Assembly (NCBI GenBank): GCA_049647585.1
Contig: JBARXY010000004.1
Location: 62,001 to 126,000, forward strand
Source: JAGQSZ01 sp049647585
GTDB lineage: Bacteria; Actinomycetota; Acidimicrobiia; Acidimicrobiales; Microtrichaceae
Reading direction: 5' to 3'
Length of the DNA stretch: 64,000 nt
The position numbers were made by a program, and so were the translations under genes. Shown in pieces: positions 57,959 through 64,000 of the stretch. Under the pieces are notes generated by a model. The model was not told where the DNA came from and did not search any database. It worked only from the letters and a program-made list of their open reading frames with translations. Position 1 is the stretch's first letter, and each line of letters begins with the position of its first letter.

Positions 57959-58513
57959 CTATGGGGTGCGCCCTATGAACCCCAGAAGTTTGGTCTGCGC
58001 GTCCGAGTCGTCGGGGACCTCGACACGAGGTCCGTACTGACCGCTCTGGCGCAGAACCTCATCCATGGGTTCCATACCTTCGAGCATCGTGGCGCATCGC
58101 TGCGGGTCGAGGGTCTCGTCCTGGCCCGTTGCCCGAGCCAGGTCCCAGCGGTGCAGGAACACGTCGGCTGTGTAGATCATCGATATCGCCTGCCCGAGGG
58201 ACATCGCGCCGATATGTGGGAAATCGCGTTCCGGCTCCGACACGGTCGGGTCGTCGAGCAACGCCTGAACGGCGTCGGAATGGGTCCGCCATGCGCCGAC
58301 GGGATCGTCGTCCACCGACGGGCCGGTGGGAAGTGTGATTCCTGTTGAACCTCCGAGAAACGCCGGGAGCCACTCGACGAGGTGGCGGACCACGTCGCGT
58401 GCCACCCAACCCTCAGGTGGGGCCGGGTTGTCCCAGGCATCCTCCGCGGTGTTCTCAACTGTGGTCGTGAACAAGCCGGCGATCAGTCGATGCTCCTCAG
58501 CCGCACTCGACAT
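57959..58513 (-). CDS. TIGR03083/DinB-like metal-binding protein
   Basis: 184 residues. NPAPPEGWVARDVVRHLVEWLPAF has the first His, SMIYTADVFLHRWDLARATG the second, and the C-terminal LGFIGRTP the third segment of the maleylpyruvate isomerase/DinB-like fold. Mycothiol-dependent activity is typical of relatives. ATG 58513 overlaps the AHSA1 stop (TGATG). Third gene of the second ArsR-AHSA1 cassette, so it is regulated with it. Confidence 0.85.
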   Translation of the reverse strand: MSSAAEEHRLIAGLFTTTVENTAEDAWDNPAPPEGWVARDVVRHLVEWLPAFLGGSTGITLPTGPSVDDDPVGAWRTHSDAVQALLDDPTVSEPERDFPHIGAMSLGQAISMIYTADVFLHRWDLARATGQDETLDPQRCATMLEGMEPMDEVLRQSGQYGPRVEVPDDSDAQTKLLGFIGRTP

Positions 58514-58995
58514 CAGATCTCTCCCACAAGGCGGTCGAGCTTGGCATAGCCCTCGTCGACTCCGGTCTCCATGCCACTCGACAGCCACTGATCGCGCGCT
58601 TCGAAGCTTTCGACAAGGGACTGCGCGTGGAGTCGGGTGCGTCCGTCGCCCAGGTCCTCGAAGTACTGCGTCTCGAGCGCGACCCCCTCGGGGTGTCCTT
58701 CATAGGTGAACGTCTGAACGATTCGATTGTCGCTCACCTCATGGAAGCAGCCGTGGAAGCCGTATTCCTCACCATCGGCCTCGGCGACGTATCGCCAACG
58801 ACCGCCGCTGGTCGCATCCCAATCGATGATTTTGGTGTGCATCCCCTCGGGCCCGACCCAGCGAGCGAAGAGGTCCGGATCTGTGTGGGCCCGCATCAAC
58901 TGGGCTGGGGTGGCGTCGAAGTCCCGGATGATCCGGACGATCGGCACAGTTGGATCGGCCTCGATCGTGGCCTGATGTCGACTTGCAGGGTTCAT
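58513..58995 (-). CDS. SRPBCC/AHSA1-domain protein
   Basis: 160 residues. VRIIRDFDATPAQLMRAHTDPDLFARWVGPEGM and GGRWRYVAEADGEEYGFHGCFHEV are clear AHSA1 features. It overlaps the ArsR gene stop as ATGA. Ligand unknown. Parallel to the pair at 33741-34587. Confidence 0.9.
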   Translation of the reverse strand: MNPASRHQATIEADPTVPIVRIIRDFDATPAQLMRAHTDPDLFARWVGPEGMHTKIIDWDATSGGRWRYVAEADGEEYGFHGCFHEVSDNRIVQTFTYEGHPEGVALETQYFEDLGDGRTRLHAQSLVESFEARDQWLSSGMETGVDEGYAKLDRLVGEI

Positions 58996-59375
58996 GATGC
59001 TTCTCCTTGTTGTTGGACACCGTCCGCGGTGCCCGCTTCGAACTGGACCTCATCGGCGTTCATTTGGGACAGGACCGCGTCGAGCCGCTCGTAGCGTTCC
59101 TGGGCGTGCCGGCGGTATCTCTCGATCCACTTGGTCATCAGGTCGAAGACCTCGGCCTCGAGGTGGCACGGTCTGCGTTGGGCGTCTCTTCGCTGAGTCA
59201 CCAGACCGGCTTCGGTGAGCACCTTGATGTGTTTGGAGACGGCCTGTACCGACACGTCGTAGGGCTCGGCCAACTCGCCCACGGTGGCATCCCCCACCGC
59301 TAGGCGGGCGACCATGTCACGTCTGGTCGGGTCCGCGAGAGCCGCGAAGACTCGGGAAAGACTGTCTTCGTTCAC
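58992..59375 (-). CDS. ArsR-family transcriptional repressor
   Basis: 127 residues. LSRVFAALADPTRRDMVARLAVGDATVGELAEPYDVSVQAVSKHIKVLTEAGLV is the winged helix. No metal-binding Cys set. GTG 59375 has a perfect AGGAGG ribosome-binding site 5 nt upstream. Likely autorepressor of the ArsR-AHSA1-DinB operon, acting at the two palindromes upstream. Confidence 0.92.
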   Translation of the reverse strand: MNEDSLSRVFAALADPTRRDMVARLAVGDATVGELAEPYDVSVQAVSKHIKVLTEAGLVTQRRDAQRRPCHLEAEVFDLMTKWIERYRRHAQERYERLDAVLSQMNADEVQFEAGTADGVQQQGEAS

Positions 59376-59387
59376 CGGGCCTCCTAT

Positions 59388-59448
59388 TCAACCAAATGGT
59401 TGATGACAACCTAGGATCCTGCCGAGATATTGTCAACCTTTTGGTTGA
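59388..59448 (-). promoter_or_regulatory. Promoter with two ArsR-type operators
   Basis: Two 16-bp palindromes with the same ends, TCAACCAAATGGTTGA (59388-59403) and TCAACCTTTTGGTTGA (59433-59448), are 45 bp apart. The minus-strand promoter TTGACA (59436-59431), 17-nt spacer, TAGGTT (59413-59408) lies between and partly under them. A dimer on each, or a loop between them, would block transcription. Confidence 0.8.
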
Positions 59449-59473
59449 GAAGGCGCCGGAGGGCTTCTGACCC

Positions 59474-60565
59474 TTAGTCGGCTTCGTCCGCTTCCTGGCC
59501 TACTCGGGTCACGGCCCACGCGTTCATGACCACCGCTGTTGTCGGGACGGCCAAAACCGTCCCGGCGAATCCGAACAGCGCTCCGCCGACGACGATCGAG
59601 AACAGAACCACGAGGGGGTGCAGTTCCAGTGCCCGTCCGAAGACCAGCGGGGACAGGAGGTCGTTGTCAAACTGCTGCACCAGCAGGGCCACGACCGCCA
59701 CGATGACAGCCGCGCCGAATCCGGCGGTTGCCAAGGTGACCAGCACCGCCACGACACCGGCGATGACCGCCCCGACCATCGGTATGAAAGCGGCAGCGAA
59801 AGTGAGAACGCCAACGGGAATGGCCAACGGAGCGCCGACGATCGCCATCGTGACTGCGATGACGGTGCCTTCCAAGGCACCCAGCGTTGCAGAGCCGCGA
59901 AGGTAGCCACCGATCGTCTGCCACGCACTGGTTCCCATCCGCCGAACCGGTTCGCGTCGATCGTCGGGCAAACGGTCCAAGACCCAGGACTGGAAGCGCG
60001 GGCCGTCCTTCATCACGAAGAAGGTCGTTACCAGAGCCAGCACCAGACCGGTCAGAAGTTCAGCCGCAACGACCGTCCCACTGACGATGGTCCCACCGGA
60101 GGATCGGAGCACGTTGCCCACGGCCTGGCCGAAGTCATGGCGGGTCTTGTCGATGTCTGCCTGACTGATGTGGCCGGGCGCGTCTGTGACCAGCCACTCC
60201 TCGACGTTGTCGAGACCTTGGCTGATGGTGGACCCGAGGGTCGAGAATTCCTCGGCCACCGCCGGAACTATCAACCAGAAGGAAAGGCCGATCAGTCCCA
60301 ACAGCGAGACAAGTGAGAACAGCGCGGCAGCTGACGGAGGAAACCCTCTCCCTCGCAACCATCTCGCCGGGGCGTCCAGGACGCGAGTGAGGAACAGCGC
60401 GACGGTCAGGGCCATCACCGGCATCCATAGTTGACCGAGCAACCAAACGATCCCGACGACCACCGCTGCGACCACTAGGAGTCGCCACCCGTAGGCCGCT
60501 AGGCGCTCGACCACGGGATTGACCCGCCTGGGGTCACGCTGGTCCGACGGTGACCTCGGGTTCAC
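59474..60565 (-). CDS. AI-2E family transporter-like membrane protein
   Basis: 363 residues, about eight helices. The family trace includes LWMPVMALTVALFLTRVLDAPARWL, TTFFVMKDGPRFQSWVLDRLP, GGYLRGSATLGALEGTVIAVTMAIVGAPLAIPVGVLTFAAAFIPMVGA. Members were named for AI-2 export but transport various substrates. GTG 60565 overlaps the DksA-like gene stop (GTGA). Confidence 0.88.
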   Translation of the reverse strand: MNPRSPSDQRDPRRVNPVVERLAAYGWRLLVVAAVVVGIVWLLGQLWMPVMALTVALFLTRVLDAPARWLRGRGFPPSAAALFSLVSLLGLIGLSFWLIVPAVAEEFSTLGSTISQGLDNVEEWLVTDAPGHISQADIDKTRHDFGQAVGNVLRSSGGTIVSGTVVAAELLTGLVLALVTTFFVMKDGPRFQSWVLDRLPDDRREPVRRMGTSAWQTIGGYLRGSATLGALEGTVIAVTMAIVGAPLAIPVGVLTFAAAFIPMVGAVIAGVVAVLVTLATAGFGAAVIVAVVALLVQQFDNDLLSPLVFGRALELHPLVVLFSIVVGGALFGFAGTVLAVPTTAVVMNAWAVTRVGQEADEAD

Positions 60566-60897
60566 CTGGCACACCTTACGCAGGTCTGCGTCGCCGGAAG
60601 CGCCTCGAGGCGCTCGGGTGCGATCTGCTCTCCGCAGATCGTGCAGATTCCGTATGACTCTTTGTCAAGGCGCTGCTCAGCCGCGTCGATGTCGACCAGC
60701 GTGAGTTTCGCTTCGTCGAGGAGTGCTGCAATCTGCTGACGCTCCCAGGCGATCGTGTTGCCTTCCGGGTCATGCTCGTCATCGGTGGCGACATCACTCG
60801 TCGCCTCAACTATGCCGTCGAAGCTGTCCTGCAGACTTTGGACGCGTCGAAGAGTCTCGGCCCGCAATTCGGCAAGCAGGGAGCGCTCCCTCGCCAT
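60562..60897 (-). CDS. TraR/DksA-type zinc finger protein
   Basis: 111 residues. Helical N-terminus (ERSLLAELRAETLRRVQSLQ) and C-terminal zinc finger CTICGEQIAPERLEALPATQTCVRC with four Cys. DksA-like proteins bind the RNA polymerase secondary channel. The acidic tip here is not clearly conserved. ATG 60897 is 26 bp after the SDR stop. Confidence 0.85.
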   Translation of the reverse strand: MARERSLLAELRAETLRRVQSLQDSFDGIVEATSDVATDDEHDPEGNTIAWERQQIAALLDEAKLTLVDIDAAEQRLDKESYGICTICGEQIAPERLEALPATQTCVRCAR

Positions 60898-60923
60898 ATG
60901 TCCGGAGGGCACCGCTACCGCCG

Positions 60924-61715
60924 TCAGTCGGCGTCCTTGCTCAGCGCCGAGCCGGGGTGAAACTGGCCGGTCCCCGCCGTGACACCGCCGTCGGCCGGCA
61001 CGACGACACCGGTCACGAAACTTGCAGCTGACGACGCCAGAAATTTGATGACCTCGGCAATCTCGACGGACTCGCCCCAACGGCCGAGGGGCACAGCTTG
61101 ACGGAGCGCCTCATACGCCTCGGGCGCGTCGGTCTCGATATAGCTCGTCAGAGCAGTGCGTACCGGCCCGGGGGCTACACCGTTGACCCGGATTCCATCG
61201 GCGGCAAGGTCCCAGGCCGCGGACCTCACGAAGTTGATGACGCCACCCTTTGCCGTGTCGTAGGCCCACATGTCGGGGTCGGCACCGAAGCCCGAGACCG
61301 ACGCAGTGACCACCACTGCAGCGGCCGGGGATTCCTTCAATGCACCAATAGCAGCGCGGGTGCCATGAATGACTCCCCACAGGTCGACGTCGATGATCTT
61401 TGCGGCCTCATCGATCGGCATGGATTCAAGTCGACCGGTCCAGGAAACGCCGGCGTTGAGAACTACCGTGTCGAGGCGTCCGAAACGATCTAGTGCCGCT
61501 TTTGCCGCTGCTTCATTCGTGGCCGGAATGCTGACATCTCCTGCGACGACCTCGAAGCGATCATCTCCAGCGGCCCAACCAAGGCTCTCTTCCTTCAGGT
61601 CCACGAGGACCACGCCCGCATGGTCCTCGACCAGCAATTCGGCAGTCGCTCGTCCGATGCCGGCGGCCGCTCCCGTCACGAGCGCCACTCGCTCCTGGCT
61701 CTGGTCAGTTGCCAT
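60924..61715 (-). CDS. Short-chain dehydrogenase/reductase
   Basis: 263 residues. TGAAAGIG cofactor loop, LNAGVSW, catalytic VTASVSG and YDTAKGG (Tyr/Lys). LVDLKEESL predicts NAD. C-terminal VVVPADGGVTAGTG. First gene of the SDR, DksA-like, AI-2E operon. GGGAG lies upstream of the ATG. Confidence 0.9.
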   Translation of the reverse strand: MATDQSQERVALVTGAAAGIGRATAELLVEDHAGVVLVDLKEESLGWAAGDDRFEVVAGDVSIPATNEAAAKAALDRFGRLDTVVLNAGVSWTGRLESMPIDEAAKIIDVDLWGVIHGTRAAIGALKESPAAAVVVTASVSGFGADPDMWAYDTAKGGVINFVRSAAWDLAADGIRVNGVAPGPVRTALTSYIETDAPEAYEALRQAVPLGRWGESVEIAEVIKFLASSAASFVTGVVVPADGGVTAGTGQFHPGSALSKDAD

Positions 61716-61725
61716 CTGGACTCCC

Positions 61726-61751
61726 TTTGATTGATCGCTTTGATTGATCGC
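61726..61751. repeat. Two 13-bp direct repeats upstream of the SDR gene
   Basis: TTTGATTGATCGC occurs twice in direct tandem at 61726 and 61739, in the 5' leader or promoter of the SDR gene. It contains TTGATCG, half of a possible palindrome, so a regulator site is possible. No more copies nearby. Confidence 0.55.
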
Positions 61752-61971
61752 TTGGCTATGTCAACGACGCCCGCGAGTGATCTAGTCCCGTGCAGTCCGT
61801 GGCCCTTTATCTCCCCGCCCGTGCTTCGGCCCAGAACTTGAGTGGAGCAAGTCGCGTGCCACCCGGGGCGACATCGTCCACTGCGCCACACAGGCACCGG
61901 TCGAAGCCGCCTAGTGTGACCGGCGATGTCCCGGAGTTCGCGGGCCTTCCCGAGACGAGCGAAAGATCGCC

Positions 61972-63339
61972 GTGGTCGACCAGCCCAACATCATCCTGAT
62001 CAACTGCGATGACCTGGGCTACGGCGACCTCGGCTGCTACGGATCAGGAGTCAACAAAACCCCGGCCATCGACGGACTCGCGGCCGACGGCCTTAGGTTC
62101 ACGTCGTTCTACATGGCGTCGCCGGTGTGCTCACCGTCGCGGGGCGCTCTGCTGACAGGCTGCTACCCGCCACGGATCGGCTTTGGTGAATTCGAGGGTC
62201 TGCCCGTGCTCTTTCCCGGTCAACCATTGGGGTTGCCGCCCACCGAGGTGAGCATCGCAAAGGTGCTCTCCGATGCGGGCTACCGGACCCAGATGGTCGG
62301 CAAGTGGCACTGCGGTGACCAGCCCGAGTTCCTACCGACCAACCATGGCTTCGACAACTACTTCGGGCTCCCCTACAGCAACGACATGGGTCCCCAGGTC
62401 GGTGACCACCCGGTGCACCGGTATCCACCATTGCCACTTCTGCTCGACGACGATGTGATCGAACAGCAGCCGGAGCAGTCCTCGCTCACGACTCGATATG
62501 TCAACGAGGCCGTCCGCTTCATGCGGAGTTCACGCGACCAGCCGTTCTTCCTCTACCTGGCCCATCTCTACGTCCATCTCCCCATCTATGCCCTCCCGCA
62601 GTTCCTCGAGAAGTCGACGAACGGGACCTACGGCGCGGCGGTCGAGTCCATCGATTGGGCAACCGCGGTACTGCTCAACGAGCTCGACAGATTGGGCCTG
62701 ACCGACGACACCGTCGTCGTGTTCACCAGCGACAACGGATCGCTCGGCACGAACGGCGGAAGCAATGGAACCCTGCGGGGCAACAAGGGCTCGACGTGGG
62801 AGGGCGGCATGCGGGTTCCGGGCATTGTCCGGTGGCCGGGTCGGATCCCCGCGGGCTCCACCACCTCTGTCCTCGCCACCGCCATGGACCTCCTTCCGAC
62901 CTTGGCCGGCATCGGTGGAGCGTCCCTGCCGACCGACCGGACCATCGACGGTCGCGACATCAGCTCGATCTGGTTCGACCCCACGAGCGGGTCGCCACAC
63001 GAGGTGTTCGCCTACTACTGGATGAACGACCTCGAGGCCATCAGGGACCATCGTTGGAAGCTGCACTTCTCAAAACATGGTGACCCTGACCCCGCCCTGT
63101 ACGACCTGGACACTGATCCGTCCGAGACCAGCGATGTCCTGGCCGAGCACCCCGAGGTGGCGGCACGACTGCAAGCACACGCCGACACCATCAGAGCATC
63201 TCTGGGCGATTCACGAACGTCCACCGTTGGGTCCGACATCCGGCCCGTCGGGCATGTCGATGAACCATCGACACTCACCCGTTACGACCCACGACACCCC
63301 TACTACATCGCCGAGTACGACTTGGCCGATCGCGGCTGA
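61972..63339 (+). CDS. Sulfatase (type I, formylglycine-dependent)
   Basis: 455 residues. NCDDLGYGDLGCYG, the formylglycine site CSPSRGALLTG near residues 53-63 (Cys-type, C-x-P-S-R), GKWHCG, TSDNGS metal ligands and the C-terminal substrate region are intact. It has no signal peptide, which suggests cytoplasmic action. It needs a maturase (FGE) not present here. GTG 61972 is the start. Candidates include a sulfated sugar or other sulfate ester. Confidence 0.93.
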   Translation: MVDQPNIILINCDDLGYGDLGCYGSGVNKTPAIDGLAADGLRFTSFYMASPVCSPSRGALLTGCYPPRIGFGEFEGLPVLFPGQPLGLPPTEVSIAKVLSDAGYRTQMVGKWHCGDQPEFLPTNHGFDNYFGLPYSNDMGPQVGDHPVHRYPPLPLLLDDDVIEQQPEQSSLTTRYVNEAVRFMRSSRDQPFFLYLAHLYVHLPIYALPQFLEKSTNGTYGAAVESIDWATAVLLNELDRLGLTDDTVVVFTSDNGSLGTNGGSNGTLRGNKGSTWEGGMRVPGIVRWPGRIPAGSTTSVLATAMDLLPTLAGIGGASLPTDRTIDGRDISSIWFDPTSGSPHEVFAYYWMNDLEAIRDHRWKLHFSKHGDPDPALYDLDTDPSETSDVLAEHPEVAARLQAHADTIRASLGDSRTSTVGSDIRPVGHVDEPSTLTRYDPRHPYYIAEYDLADRG

Positions 63340-63431
63340 GCAACACAGCCGACAGTGAACTGAACTGGCTAGCGAACGACAATGGCTTCGAACTGCAACG
63401 ATGTGAAGTTCAACACCGAAAGGACAGTTAG

Positions 63432-63857
63432 ATGAGCAACGAGAATCTGACCGACGAGGGACCGAACCCGTTCGTTACGAACATAGAGGACGACACCCTT
63501 GCCAACGGCAACTACCGCACGACCCGCTGGACCGGTTCGAACATCCAGATGACGCTCATGAGCATCGAGCCTGGACACGACATCGGGTTGGAGGTCCACG
63601 AACACGGCGATCAGTTCCTGCGCGTGGAGGCCGGCAAGGCCCGTGTGCAGATGGGCCCGACCGAGGATGATCTGAGCTTCGACCGTGAGGTCGGCGACGA
63701 CTGGGTGATCCTCGTACCCGCGGGGACGTGGCACAACGTCACCAACATCGGCGACGTCGCTCTCAAGGTCTACGCGATCTATGGACCACCCGAGCATCCC
63801 CACGGCACAATGCATGCGACCAAGGCCGACGCGGACGCCGACGAGCACCACCACTGA
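63432..63857 (+). CDS. Cupin-domain protein with His-rich tail
   Basis: 141 residues. EPGHDIGLEVHEHGDQFLRVEAGKARVQMG and VILVPAGTWHNVTNIGDVALKVYAIYGPPEHPHG are the two cupin motifs with the H-x-H...E and H metal ligands. The tail DADADEHHH may bind metal. AAAGGA precedes the ATG. Confidence 0.88.
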   Translation: MSNENLTDEGPNPFVTNIEDDTLANGNYRTTRWTGSNIQMTLMSIEPGHDIGLEVHEHGDQFLRVEAGKARVQMGPTEDDLSFDREVGDDWVILVPAGTWHNVTNIGDVALKVYAIYGPPEHPHGTMHATKADADADEHHH

Positions 63858-63890
63858 CCGCGGGCTTCGATACCAACCAAAGGAGCCACC

Positions 63891-64000
63891 ATGTCGCGTG
63901 CCCGAGTCCACAACTTCACGATCTCGCTAGACGGGTTCGCAACCGGCGAGGGGCAGTCCTTCGACACGCCGTTCGGTCATGCCGGACATCGGCTCCACGG
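63891..64000 (+). CDS. Dihydrofolate reductase/RibD C-terminal-like protein, 3' part outside window
   Basis: Only 36 codons are visible. MSRARVHNFTISLDGFATGE is typical of actinobacterial DHFR-family (RibD C-terminal) reductases. AAAGGAGCCACC is an excellent ribosome-binding site, and the gene follows the cupin by 33 bp. Probably co-transcribed. Confidence 0.75.
   Translation, partial: MSRARVHNFTISLDGFATGEGQSFDTPFGHAGHRLH

Noticed and set aside
63333..63351. Possible terminator after the sulfatase gene (CGGCTG / CAGCCG)
   Set aside because: Only a 6-bp stem that starts inside the last codons. Too weak to call.
1..64000. tRNA, rRNA, insertion sequences, prophage or integrase
   Set aside because: None seen on either strand. 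No transposase or recombinase motifs and no terminal repeats.

Overview
This is a gene-dense, high-GC window with about 69 protein genes. No rRNA, tRNA, CRISPR array or transposase was found. The organism is probably an actinobacterium. Supporting signs are two GAF-ANTAR proteins, a DUF222-HNH endonuclease, a Septum_form-type lipoprotein pair, frequent GTG/TTG starts, ATGA/GTGA stop-start overlaps, and many genes whose start codon sits 6-7 nt after a TANNNT-like -10 box, as expected for leaderless mRNAs. An Acidimicrobiia-like free-living bacterium is my guess, inferred from gene content only.

Layout. 1-6002 (minus): branched-chain amino acid type ABC operon livK, a livH-livM fusion, livG, livF, then a two-helix protein and an FMN alpha-hydroxyacid dehydrogenase cut by the window edge. 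6158-8799 (minus): transsulfuration pair cystathionine gamma-synthase/lyase and cystathionine beta-synthase. 9200-19815: mixed housekeeping and accessory genes: GNAT, HExxH lipoprotein, two zinc alcohol dehydrogenases, PncC, P1 peptidase, DUF1971, EAL phosphodiesterase, HNH endonuclease, Septum_form lipoprotein. 19899-23990 (plus): pyruvate phosphate dikinase coupled to a two-domain kinase-like protein. 23926-27721 (minus): PAP2 phosphatase, kinase-flippase fusion, PAP2 phosphatase, linked by GTGA overlaps. 27847-31653 (minus): small-gene operons ending with a MarR regulator.

31653-36394 is rich in regulators. It holds a MarR/YceI divergent pair, an ArsR-AHSA1 pair, and an alpha/beta hydrolase-TetR pair, each with a clear palindrome on its promoter. 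36512-38563 encodes a TPR-like regulator without a visible DNA-binding domain. 38594-46633 is the best candidate for an undescribed system. A LacI regulator, a large Tat-exported lipoprotein resembling an alpha/alpha-toroid polysaccharide lyase, and two Gfo/Idh/MocA dehydrogenases face a DapA-like aldolase and an Old Yellow Enzyme relative, across a perfect 16-bp LacI-type operator. This looks like a locus that cleaves an unknown (poly)saccharide and catabolises the product.

46730-50724: P450 with its TetR regulator, flavin reductase-like protein, GAF-PP2C phosphatase, cupin. 50798-56462: secreted lipase-like protein, metal-receptor-like protein, second Septum_form lipoprotein, STAS protein, tandem GAF-ANTAR antiterminators, and two decayed fragments. 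56610-61715 (minus): TIGR02588/TIGR02587 pair; a second ArsR-AHSA1 cassette with two operators whose core (CAACC-N4-GGTTG) matches the first; AI-2E-type transporter, DksA-like zinc finger, SDR. 61972-64000 (plus): sulfatase, cupin, and the start of a RibD/dihydrofolate reductase-like gene.
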